A stretch of DNA of 64,000 nucleotides from positions 91,624,422 to 91,688,421 of the forward strand of contig CM072886.1 in NCBI GenBank assembly GCA_037013685.1, given 5' to 3'. This DNA comes from Acridotheres tristis (lineage: Eukaryota; Chordata; Aves; Passeriformes; Sturnidae). Of this stretch, positions 50,341 through 62,094 are shown piece after piece. The translations under genes were made by a program, and so were the position numbers. The notes beneath the pieces were generated by a model. It made no database searches. It worked only from the letters and a program-made list of their open reading frames with translations, and was not told the origin of the DNA. Position 1 is the stretch's first letter, and the number at the start of each line of letters is the position of its first letter.

Positions 50341-51029
50341 TCCTGACAGTGAGCTGTGTTTGCCTTGACAGATGTGTGCTGGGCAGAGCAATGCTCAGGG
50401 TGAAGTTGTCTGCTCTCTAATGGAAGGATCAGCCAGTAGAAAGGATTTGCAGGAGCTTTGTTTGCCGGGTTGGCCAGGGAGTTATTTCCAGCCTGGAAGC
50501 AGCAGTAGGCACTCCCTTAGGACAAGTTTTCTACTGGGGTCTCCTTTTTGTCCCCTCTGTTTCTCATTAAGGACCTCAGATCCGGGCCCCTCAGGGCTCA
50601 TGTTGCATATGAACCCTTCAGCCCAGGGCTGTGTGCAAGCCTGGTTGCTCCTTGTGCAGGGTGGTCATCTTTTTGCAGAGGGTGAACCCTTCTTGTCCTC
50701 CCCTGCACAGGCAAGCTGGTCACTCTGCTGGCCACGGAGGTGGCTTTTGTGGACTATTAAGGAAGGACTATTTATACAGTGCTGTTCTATACGTGTGTAG
50801 CTGGGAGAGGAGAAGGGGTCATGAAGAAGAACTGGGGTGATCTGACCACCCACAGCCATTTCTCTTTTCCTCCCAGTGAACGAGAGCCTGATGATCACCT
50901 TTTTTTTTTTTTTTAAGGGAAAAAGAGTGATGGCTTCATTATGTTCAGGCGATTTTTGTAGCCCTTGTCTCTAGTTCAGGATGTGAACCATAACAATAGG
51001 TGTTTTGGAACCTGAGGAGAAAACCAGCT

Positions 51030-51330
51030 GGATGACGTGGCTCAAAATGCAATTTTGTAGGGGCGCGCATCAATAAGGGGCCTAGGAGGCCGTGCGGATA
51101 TTACGCAGGCAGCCTTAATCCGCTCGTATGGCATCCGGATTGACAAGACAGACCATGATGGCTCCAAAGGGTCAATAAAACATGCGCCATGAAGGACTTA
51201 CACAATAGACAGTAATGGCTTCTTTGGAGCTGTTACGGTCTATTGGGTCAATAATAATCCACTTTTTAAAGAGTGCCAAAATATGAATTTACACAACAGG
51301 CTGTAATGGCTCCTGATCTATCAGATAAAT
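51030..51330. promoter_or_regulatory. Strong candidate enhancer or conserved element with repeated homeodomain modules
   Basis: Eleven CpGs fall between 51036 and 51236 in a stretch flanked by AT-rich DNA. TAATCC, the core bound by K50 homeodomains such as OTX, CRX and PITX, occurs at 51116-51121 and 51255-51260. A 26-base segment at 51198-51223 recurs at 51289-51314 with 22 of 26 bases identical, each containing TTACACAA and GTAATGGCT. GGGTCAATAA occurs at 51169-51178 and 51245-51254. GCTCCAAA (51161-51168) pairs as an inverted repeat with TTTGGAGC (51223-51230). I see no open frame or known repeat family that accounts for this. Enhancer function is inferred. Confidence 0.5.
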
Positions 51331-54300
51331 GATATGAATTATCAGCATTAGAGCCCACACTGCAGTGCACGTTTACCTATTAGGGTGGATAGAATAAATA
51401 TTATATGCTTTGAAATATACTTTCATATTCAAAGGTCTGCTTTCTTAAAAACATCTGTGGGGGGAAGAAAAGAGAAAAACCCAAACTGCAGTCATTAAAC
51501 CTGTAAAATAAATAGCATAGATCAGGAAATTTAAACCTGAGACTCTCTCTAGAAGGTTATTGTAAGTTTTCACTCTATGTTATTTTTAATTAAATCTTGC
51601 ATCAGCATCTGCCATGTATATTTAATTTTTTACTTATTTATTTTTCTGCTCAGGTTTGTCTGTGAGCATTTTCACACACTGATAAACTTTTCTATGAAAT
51701 TACATATTTTCTCCTGTATTAAGAGCTAGTTTGTTACCTGACTGATGGTTTGCAGGATCTAGACTCCACGTTATATAAACAGGCTTGGTCTGAATATATA
51801 CATTCAAGACCAAAAATCTGTTTAAATAACATATGTTCTATTTGTGGCCACCTATCTGTTTCTATCAAGGAAGATAAAAGTCCTTGTCTACACCGTTTTA
51901 GTTGCACAATCAAGACAGAAACCCTCAACTGATGTTTGCCAGCAGGTGGTGACACACAGCAACAAGCTCCAATGGTAGCAACATTTCCCTGCAAAACTTG
52001 GAGAAAATCCAGGCTTCAGGAAAATGAAATATGCCTTCAGTTTGGGAAGAAATAATGATGAATGTCCATCAGCAACACATGCGATGATTTAGTCTTGTTG
52101 CATGGCAAGAAGAAGTATGTTCAGTCCACAGCAGGTCAAAAGTTTTCCTTGCTGTTTCTCTGCATTTCCTTCTTGTTATTATGAAACATTTGGCTTGGCT
52201 GTGAAATATACTTTTAATTAAAAGATAGGAAAATCATAGTAAGACAGCAGCAGCAGAGAGCTGCTACAAAGCCTGCTGTCTTAGCTCTCGTAATAAACAT
52301 AGCGCAAAGGATTGGTGCACGCAAAGTCTGAAGTGTTGTAGTGAGAATATGTATACAGTGACTTGTCCAAGTCCTTTCAAAGACAAGTGTAAATAGTGTT
52401 TTCTGCTTGTGTGTGATTTCCCCATGCTTTTTAAAACTTCATATGTTTTCCTTCCTGGTCTCACACCCAGGTAAACTTGTTTGAAAGACCAGCTGCTTAT
52501 ACTGAACACCACCACTGAGTTTGTAGTAGCTTAGTGGGCAAATAATTCTTCGGTAATAGACAAGATTAAAAATTAGTACAGAATAGTGACTGGATCTGTC
52601 ACCTTTGGTTTCTATCATCCTGTTCTTTCCAGGCATTTAGGATTCCTTGGATTTCATGCATACATTTTGTACATTACTCTATCTTAAACAACATGCCCTT
52701 GAAAAGAAATTGGGGTGCTCACAGCATTTGAAGTGCAATAATTTAACAGAGGAAAATACAAGTCTCATCCTGCATAACAGGGAGCTGAGAACAGGAGAAA
52801 AATGTAAAAATACCGAGAATTTTCCTCCTTTGCAGTGTCTGTTTCCTGAAAGTATCTACCGTCTACAATATTGACTGGTTTATCAGGCAGCAGGTATCTC
52901 TATCGGTCTATCTTGAATTGTCATCCAACAGGAGATTAAACGCTGCCTGCCTCCTTCTTGTGATTTTCAGTCTTCACATCACAAAGTTTTCAATCAAATT
53001 TCAGCGGTGTACATTTAGCTTAGAGAACTCGTGGTACTTATCTTCCCAAAGCAGGTGATTTAGACCATGTTTACCTTGTACAGTTCCAAGATATCTTTCG
53101 GCAAACCTGTCCACATCTCAGGCCTTGAAATGATTCCTAAGTTAGGTTTTCGGGTTTTTTTGCTTTTCTCTGTTTCCCTTTCTCTTTCCCTCCACAGGCA
53201 GGCTACAAGCCAAACAACACAATAACAGCACAGGTCCTGAAGAACAGACACATACCAATTTTTGGCAGAGTTATATCAATGTGGCAACTTTCTGTTGTTA
53301 GATTTTTTTAAGACAAAAGCAATGTGGTGCCTTACAACCTTGTTCTAAGAAGCTTCCTCCTTAGGAATCTCTTCAGTGCACTTATCACAGTGTGTTTTCA
53401 CCCTACAAATCAGCTTGAGCCCAGGAGGATGTCAGCTGGGTGCTCATCTTGATTTGCATCAGATACCTGAGGAAGTTGTGGGCTGGGAGGTATCCTGTAC
53501 AATAAACTGCAGCTCCATTCGTAAGGAATCCAGTGTGAGCAAGCTGACACTGAAAAAAAGGGCTTCTCTGCCAATTAGCATATTTTATGCATAGGATTTT
53601 GATAAACAGACTAACTAGAATTTGAATAAGCATAAACTTGAGACTAAAAAATGCTGGAAAGGCAATTCAAAACAATCACAAATGCCAGACTGGATTTTTG
53701 TGGTTTGTTCTCCATTCAAAGGAGCTAGAATATAGTATAACTAAGAGTGATTCTGCTAAGATGAAGGAATGAATATTGGAAATTATAGTTAGAGTCCTAA
53801 TTGGTCTCTCACCACCAAATACCTTGAAAAACCTGGCATAGAGCAGTCAGGGCAAGGTCTGGGGGCAAGATCTGTCCACCTATTCTGGTGACTTAGAACT
53901 GCATAAAAAGACTGTAGGGGGATAATATGGTCCACAGACCAGTATAGACCATGTTTCTGCCTGCCAAAGCAATTGAGAGTGCAGGTATAGTTCCAGAGGG
54001 TCAGAAGTTGCCTTTTAAGAGCTTTCTGCTAGGAGCGAGAGGAACATGTTCACATTTTTTGGTGTGGGGCTGCTCAGCTAGGTGCTCCCAGACACTCAGG
54101 CAGCACCATGAGCTGGGGGCTGGAATTTGGGATGGATGAATCTCCACAGAGTGACACGGCCTGGCTCCATCTGAGCTCACCCTAGGGGTGGGATGAATAA
54201 ATAAGAGAAATTCAATTCTGGATATAGCCTTTACAAACAGGAAGGGAGTTTAATCCTGGACTCCTTCTTATTCTAGAAGACCCGAGAGGCTGTTACAGTA

Positions 54301-57300
54301 ATTTGATGCCAGCTGGGAAGAGGCAAACACCTCCCAAGTCAGTGCTTTGGCCAACAGCCTGATGACAACAGAGGGTTCCCATCAGGCAAGAGAAATATTC
54401 CAGAGGGTGATACCCACTAGAGTTCATCTGCTTCATGCTGTCAGGGCAGCGTGAAAGAGAGTGAAGTGACAGGCGAGTTGGCCCAGCTGCTTCTTCATGA
54501 ATATCTGAGATTCTTGCCTAGTGTAAGTGGAAACTATATGAACACATCAAAGAGGAAAAGACACTGAAAATTGAAAGGCAGTGCCTAGATGATTTTTAAA
54601 AGAGTGAATTTGGCTCAATATAATTCACTTCCTCCATATGCGAAATGGACTAGATTGAGATGGTAGGAGTGAAAGAAAATTGCTTTGTTGTCGAATGTGG
54701 AAATTAATTTTTTTTAACCTTTTGCCTGCATTTTTTGCTTCTTCTTTCCCTTTCCACAAGTATAAGCAAGCAAAAGTGCCTGGGTCAGGCTGCGGGGAAA
54801 GGATTATAGTACAGTCCCACTTAGGCATCAGCTTGGCTGAACTCTGCTCAGGGGTGCCTTGTTGGCAGGGGTCCATGGGCGGGGTGAATGAGTGTTAAAT
54901 GCTGATGTTTATGGTCTCATCATCTCAAAAGAGAGAAGTGTGAGCTGATACACAAGATGTAGATTACCACCACTTTTAAAAGTGCCTTCTTGTCTGAAAG
55001 CTTCTTCTTACTGAACCAAAGTTCCTGCTGGCAGGATTGTAATCTCAGAGTTTGGGAAGTGGTGCAGATGTTTTTGGTTCAAAAAACCCAAAGTATACGA
55101 CTGTGGCAAAACAAAACCGATTCCTTGTCACCCAGTGCTCTCACCTGTTAATGTTAGAGAAGCAGAGTCCAGGGCAGTTGAGATTCTTCCTCCATCCGAT
55201 GGGATGGATGGGTTGTGCAAGACAGAGTTGGGGGAAGCAATGGGGCACTGGAAAAGGCTTGGGAGGGGAAACAAGAGAGCAGATTCTGTGAGTTGGGAAA
55301 AGTCTGCTGTGGACTGGCACAAAAGAAAAAGGTGACTGATATCAAGAGAGGAGTAATAGTGTATGATATGCATGAGAGGAAAATTTGGACATTTTTGAGT
55401 GTTTAATGTGCAACCTTGACTTATTTTACTATTTGTGTATATGTATGAATGGAATGAAGAGAAAGTAAATTGTTAGGTAGGTTGATATTCTAGCACTATC
55501 ATTGGCAGAGGAGTATTGGATATACGACCCCTTTAGTATACTTCGACCAGAATATGAATATGATTTCTATTGTTAGGATGTATCTGAGAGCAAAAGGTTT
55601 TAGAAATCTGTGATTTGGGCCACTGGGGTTTTTTTTTCTTTCCTGCTTATTCTCTGTGTTAAAGCAAAGAGGACGATTCTCATATAAACGGAGATTTTTG
55701 TGGTTCCAAATTTAACACTCAATCGTAGCATTATTACCAAAGTCCTTAAGCTCAAACCATGGAAATCCCAGAATTATTTCCATTTCAAGTCCCATCAAAA
55801 TGCTAACAGCAAAGTTTTCCAGCACCCGCTGCAACTGAGCACACTGGGCAGCTGAGTGACACAGGGATTGCACTGATTTCTTGGAACTACAAACCCTCAG
55901 CTCAAATGCAAGCACCAAAGAGAAATGCTGAGAGAGAGAGAGGAAGAGAGGGAGGGAAGGAAGGGCATGAGCCCTAATGTGCAGAGTCAGCAGTAAGGAC
56001 CAACAGTTTGTAGCAGCTTTCCTAAATTTGGAATGAATTGAACATATTTAGCAGGCTATGTTTTATTCGTGTTGAATCCTGCGCTCGTGTCTTCAGAAAA
56101 TGCATTTGAAGGTGGCTGAGGTATTTCAGTTTGACAAATAAACTAAGCTGTGGTTACTTTCTCAGTATGTTTTGTGTCATGGTGCTAATTTCCCATTCAC
56201 TTGATTGGGATGCAATGATTTCACGACAATGTCAGTGCAGGTCTATGGAAAAGACATTATGGTGTCAAAATGAAATGAAACAATGTTAATTTGTCTATGG
56301 AAACGGTGTTCCACTGCCAAATTGAAACATAACCCTCAGCTCAGCCACCTTGAGACTTGGCACTCCTGCAGCATCGAAGGACCCCGCCACACTGGGTGAT
56401 TTTACAGTGGCGCACTGGGAAACTACAAATCTGGATTAAATATTAGTGGAGGTAAGACAATTTATTTTGTTCTGTGAAACTACAACTGTATAGCATTTCC
56501 TAGTGTTACAAGGGCCTTCCACATGTGCTGCAGTATCTAAAGCCCAGGGAGAGGGTGGTAATTGAGGGGAGAAAAAGAACTTTGCAACATTTGCACAGAT
56601 TTCTTTTGGCTTCCAGTGGCTCTCAGCACATCTCATTCCTAGCATTATATTAAAGGATCTTTTTTAGGTGAAAAATAATTTTACAGTGTTCAGAGCACCT
56701 AACCCACATCTGGGACACCAGAGTTCAAATTAAGCAGTACTCTAAATCCAGTCTGGGTTTTAATTTGACCAGGATGTTGCATTTCTGGTAAAACAAAAAT
56801 TTGAACCTAAACCAGAATCCAAAGTGTAAGGAATACAATAGTGAAAAACAATAATAAGCAAGCCGAAATCAAAAGATGGGCTGAGAGAGGAAAGAAGCAA
56901 TATGTAAAGGGATATACAAAATATAAATAAATATTTTCTCTGTTGTTAAGGCTCTATGGAGTGATAGAATCTACTTATCAATCACAGTTTGTCTTTTGTT
57001 TTATGTTCCTGGACAGTATGACCATCTTTGAAAAAAGGGTGATCTTTGATCTCCTGCCCTGGGGCGAGCACCAGCAGATGTTCTTTTGTTCTTTTCTCCA
57101 TATTCAGTGTCCCTCACCTCCTAAAGCTGAAGTGTGCTCCCCAAAACTGACAGGTGTTTCTCTGTTTGATTGCAAAAAGATGGATTTAGGCTAAATGTGA
57201 CCTGAAACCTTCAAAGTGGAAGGGCCTCCCAGCATGCTTGCGAACTGGTGGGAGGGAAGGCTGTTGTAACATCTGCACTTCTGAGAACATTAGCAAATCA

Positions 57301-57409
57301 CACACAGATGTCAAGAAGAAATAGGCTTGGCCATTCTGTTAGGAGGGACTCTAGCACCCTTTTTCATCCTGGGTGAATTTCTGGGGTGATTCTGTCTGCT
57401 GAGCTTCTC
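51331..57409. other. Unique non-coding sequence
   Basis: There is no recognisable gene or repeat family. Stretches at 52890-53050 and 56090-56450 keep isolated CpGs and may be conserved elements. A GA-rich run lies at about 55930-55965. Confidence 0.5.
56090..56450. promoter_or_regulatory. Candidate conserved non-coding element
   Basis: AT-rich, repeat-free sequence has scattered CpGs (CGCTCGTG just upstream, TTTCACGACAA, AACGGTG, ATCGAAG, CCCGCC, GGCGCAC). Its motif words include ATTTCCCATTCA, AACAATG (SOX-type), GTTAATTTG and GGATTAAATATTAG. This is inferred from composition and motif content. Confidence 0.3.
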
Positions 57410-57546
57410 AGTGATTTTTTTTCCTTATTTGTGAGATGGGTGTAATGGCACTTCTCTGCCTTTCAGAGACATTAGGGAGAAGAAATAAATTATGGGTTTT
57501 GTGGTGTCTGAGCAGTACTATAAGACAGGCATGTGAGTACATATGG
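57410..57546 (+). mobile_element. Ancient amniote MIR/L3-type retroposon relic
   Basis: The sequence runs CCTTATTTGTGAGATGGGTG, then TAATGGCACTT, then CTGCCTTTCAGAGA, then AGAAATAAATTATGGG, then GTGTCTGAGCAGTACTATAA, then GGCATGTGAGTACATA. This parallels the reptile and bird MIR-like consensus: CCTCATCTGTAAAATGGG, TAATA.CACTT, CCTGCCTCACAGG, the AAAT core, a GCTCAGATACTATGG block and a terminal ATATAAGTAC. Divergence is high, consistent with great age. Confidence 0.6.
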
Positions 57547-60249
57547 CATCATGAGCTGGGCTGGGAGGAAAGGCTAATCACATGAGCACTATATCTTAAG
57601 GAGGCCAATCCTTTCTTTACCTGTGCCTCAGCTGGCATAAAAATATGACACTAGCTAATGAAAGCAATAAAGCTATCCAATCTTATTGATGGCTATGGAG
57701 ATTTCTTGGACATGAGGAGCTCTATGTTCTACTCTTGTATATTGATAAAGTTGTCTCTGGGCTGTGCACAGCATTTCTGGATGTTCAGTGAAGTCCCAGA
57801 GCTACACGCCCTCCTGAGACACCAATTAATGCTTCAATCTTACTATGTGAGTGATGCACATTCCTTTTTTTGCATAAAGGTCCTTCTGCCTTTCATCATT
57901 CCTCAGGTAAGAAGCATGAATTTGTTGAATCTGGTGGATGTGTCAGGCCAGTCCTTTCCTGGAAGATGCCAGATCCTCTCCTCCACTTTGAGAGGCAGAC
58001 TGAGCATGGGCATTAGTGTTCCTACAAATATTTAATGCTCAGTTGTCTTGCATAGGCTTTCATGCACCAAACTGTGACTGGTATTGCTGCCCCAGGGCAG
58101 GATGGCATGAGAATCTTCCCTCGTCCCACATCCATTGGACCCCCTTCTCTCTCCAAGTGTTATCCATCAAATCACTGTTGAGAACTCCCTGTAACTTCGC
58201 CATGAGTTGAATGCTGCTCCAGTCACGATTTTTCACAGAGATTCCCAGGCTATCTGAATTTCTAAGAGGAAGCCTCTGGCTCTTCAGGCACCATTTACAC
58301 ATTGTTTTGAAGTAGTTCATATTGCACTAGTTATAATTGTTAAGATGTAACACCCAGCTGCAATGTGCAATCCAACTTCAAATTTATTGGGAAGAACTTC
58401 AACATGAAATATTGCAGACCTCCCAGCTTGTTTCAAACAGCTAAGAAAAGTTATTGAAATATCCTGCTATACAGGTTGGGATTAAAGTACAGGAATCATT
58501 TGTGATAAATGAGGAAGACAAATTCATCATATATTAAGCATGCTTTATTCAATGTGAGGCACACCCTCAAAATTATATTTTTTTGTTAAAGGACAGGAAG
58601 ATTTCTTGCTTTCTAAGGTTTTCTCTCTCCCTCTCTCTCCCCCTCCCCACACATACATGCTTGGGCAAACACACACACAAGCACAAGCCATCTCTTTCTC
58701 TGGGTGTAAAGCATGATGGACATCTGGTTTCCAGGCTCAGTCTTCACCCCCAGAGACAAAGAACAACGTCATTGTTTGAATATGTTCTTTAGAGGCTGAC
58801 ACTTGGGGAATTTATCTGCTATCCTCCAACACGTGAGACCATTCCAACATTTTTGTGCACTGTGTAAACCACAGATTAATTGCACAAATTATATGAATTA
58901 TCCTAAAATTTTTGGGTAATGTTTGCCCTGTCAACACTGTAATTGAGACGACTGGGCACGTGGAAAACCTGCATGTGGCAAGCTTGACAATCCATGATGC
59001 AGATGCATCATAAGTCCTGCAAGGACTGTATTCTGCAAGTAGAATAGGTAATGTGAGACTTTGATCAAAACAAAAAAGCAGTGGTCTTCCATAATACTAT
59101 GTAATATGGAGGGTGTGTAGCTGTCTTCCAAATGCCAGGTTGACTTCCAAGTGTGTGTATGGTGGTGGGGGGAAATATTAAAGTTGTAGATTTTATTGTT
59201 TCAGCAAATAAAACTCTTTGTTGCTTGTGAAATCAGGCACAGTAGTGATGGAAAAAAAAACAAACCAAACAATTTTTAATGATTTGTGTCCACATCAGCT
59301 GAACTCTACTGTCTGTGGTTTGGGCCAAGTGGTGGTGCCTCACAGGGTGTATCCCACTGGTCATGTCAAACCTGCCTTGTCATTTTGAAGAGGTGTTAGT
59401 GCAATATCTGGATTTGTGATGGAAGACATGAGATCAATGACCCAGAGTATTCCTTTACATCAACGAATAGAAGCAAAATATCTGTAACAGTCAAATAATT
59501 TCTTAGAGGTTATGTTCAAAGTGCTGAGAACTACAAACATTTAGGATTCGCAGGCAATCACATCCCTTCTCCTTTCAGTGAGATGGAAACCAGAACAGAG
59601 GATGGTGAAGGCTGACACCTACTTGAGCTCAGAGGCTTCTGAGGAAGCTGCAGTTCTCACTTTAAATATGGAAAGAGGATTTTAACATAGGTTTATTTCT
59701 GGACCTCCCAAAAATTTCATTCAGAATTTCCCAAGTCTGTATAAGTTCTCAGAGTCACTGGAATGGGCTTGTTACCAAAGGTAGACGGGTGTTGATAGTT
59801 ATTCAATGCAATTTGTATAAATTAGGTGTTTGGGGAATCAGTACAGTCTCTGACTTAGGGCAAGAATTCCCTTCTCTGAGATACTTGAGTACTGAAGGAA
59901 CTCAGGCTTGGAGCTCTGGAAGACATGGAGCAGAGTGCAGGACAGGAAAGGAGTGCGAATATCTAAACCAGACAAGGTATGTGTCCAAAGGAGAAATTCC
60001 AGTGTGCCTTCACATGCCTTGAAAGTGAAGGGCAAGTGAAAACTTGATTTTGCTACAGTGAAGAGAAAAATTCCCATTGTATTCAACGGGGATGGGATTT
60101 CATCCAAGACCTCCAAATTATTCTAAGACACTCATTTAGCCCACATTTAATCTTTTAGAAAGAGTATTATGTTTCCAGAAATTATCAGTTTTCTAATTTT
60201 CTGACTTCATCATCTGCAATGCCCCTGTCATGACTTCCTTTTATACAAC

Positions 60250-60272
60250 ACATTTTTTTTTTTTTTTTTTTA
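60250..60272. repeat. Poly(T) tract, about 21-22 bases
   Basis: An uninterrupted T-run is followed by ATTCAG. Read on the minus strand it is GAATAAA running straight into poly(A). No retrocopy body is recognisable next to it. Confidence 0.85.
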
Positions 60273-60989
60273 TTCAGTCTTGCACACATCATCATTATAC
60301 CACCAAAGATCAAAGATCCATAGCATAAGGTAAAAATAACTGCTTGCAAATAATAGATACATGCTTTTTAATAAACTTTTAGTACTTAATAAAGTAAAAT
60401 ACCCGGATAAAACCTGGAAGATGAAGAAATACCAGGTATGTTCTTGATTTGACTTGGGACAGGATTTCACCCCACATTTTTATGAGAAATATTTAGCACA
60501 CAGACATTCCACCCCCTCGTATCTCCACCCCCGTATATTTCAAAGCAAGAACAGAAGGCAACGCAAAAGTAGCTGCCACCATCCACAAGATAATTCTTTC
60601 AAACGTCTCTCAGCATTCTAAACCATAATCTAAACTTATGTCCACATAACAAATAACAGCCCTTTGAAATGAACTGAGAAACTGTAAAGCCATTAAGAAA
60701 ATGTGCCATTAAGAAAAGGATTTCAGCATTTCCTATGAAAAAGGTTCCCAATGTATGTATTTCCACATGTTCAGAGAAATGATTAAAGTGTTTATAGCTT
60801 TTGTAATTGGTCTCTCTCAATTTAAAAATATAGGCTTTTTTTAACGTTACATTTCTCTACCGCTCTTTGTCTAGAATAGCATTAATGAAGTCCCATTTTC
60901 CAAGTTGCCGAAGGTAGGAGATGGGGAAGCGATGTGTTTAAAGGAGCAGGCTCTGGAAGCACGCCTTCTGTCTGCCCGTGTTCCAGCCA

Positions 60990-61060
60990 GCACGGGCTCC
61001 CGTTAATGTGTCCATTAGCCACGGCGCGCTCCCGGGGCTCTGGGGCTGCCGTGCAGTGCA
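60990..61060. promoter_or_regulatory. Small CpG-rich patch with homeodomain cores
   Basis: GTTAATGTGTCCATTAGCC is directly followed by ACGGCGCGCTCCCGGGG. The pairing of two TAAT cores with a CpG cluster in AT-rich surroundings suggests a regulatory element. It is too short to be called a CpG island. Confidence 0.3.
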
Positions 61061-62067
61061 TATGGCAGCAGGGAAAGGAGCTCCTTCTCTCTCTCAGAGC
61101 ACACTCTGCATGCTGCTGCCCAAGACAGCACAGCGTGTTTGGAGGAAGACACCTAATCATTTTCCTTGGGTCCAGTCAGGGGTGGTCAGCACCCTGAGAA
61201 AGCCAAACTCCATCACCAAATCCCCAAAAGCAGCGAAAAGAAGGAGGGCACTGCTAAAGCAGTCCCTTTCCAAAGCGTATCCGGCCCTTTCTAAGAGAGC
61301 TTTTGCTCTGCTCCGGTAAATGCTATAAACATACTGGCTGCAGTGATAGAAACCACATGTATGGCCTGGTTTTCAATGAGTGAGTGAATCAGTAACAGCT
61401 TGGTCCTGGAGGCCAAAGCCACTTTCATCACCTACAGATCATGGCTTTTGGAGTGGTTTGTGGCTCCTTTAGGCCAGTCCAGAAGAGACAGTGAAAGATT
61501 TTCATCCAGATTCCAGATGAATAAATCTGTTTTATAGATAAGAATATATGCATAGATATGCTTTTTTTTTTTTCGTAGCAACTGTCAATCAGGTCACATG
61601 TAATTTTTTTTTTCAGTCTATTATTTTCTTTTATCTGTTAATATAAAGCTTTAGGTTTTGTTCTATTTGTAAAAGCATATATCAAATGTTTCGTTATTTC
61701 TTTTTATAATACCCCAGGAGAGGGTGTTTTACCTTTCCTTTTGTAAATTATCTTAGGTAGAAATTGTCAATCTGGAATTGACAGGTATTTGTTATAGAAA
61801 ACAAGGCATTGTTCCCATTTTGCTTCATCCACCAACACAGGTGCTGCTGTCATATGTCACAACAATGGAGAAACTTATTAAACTATATAGAGCAATAATA
61901 CTATAATATAAAGATATGAGGGTGAAAAAATCTTAGGATGTGTTTGCTGGCTGGAGGTATGAAATCCTATCCTTCATGTAGTTGATCTGACAATGCTCTG
62001 ACACTCCCACAAATCTCTTCTTTCTTGGCTTCTTCTTCCAAGAATGCCCTTATAAACTATTGACGTT

Positions 62068-62094
62068 CCCCCTCTCCCCCTCTCCCCCTCTCCC
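62068..62094. repeat. (CCCCCTCT)3 octanucleotide repeat
   Basis: Three full units and a partial unit of CCCCCTCT, pure pyrimidine on this strand. Confidence 0.92.

Larger units (their letters stand above)
45179..51029. other. Unique non-coding sequence
   Basis: There is no recognisable gene or repeat family. Features inside are a short perfect hairpin at 48609-48632, an 11-bp tandem duplication at 50319-50340, and a GC-richer block at 50370-50830 whose 142-codon frame (50372-50800) has no recognised domain. Confidence 0.5.

Noticed and set aside
54620..54665. MIR-like CCTCCATATGCGAAATGG
   Set aside because: Isolated similarity with no flanking MIR core or tail.
57658..58035. 125-codon open frame
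   Set aside because: No domain or homology that I can recognise, no splice or poly(A) context, and unremarkable composition.
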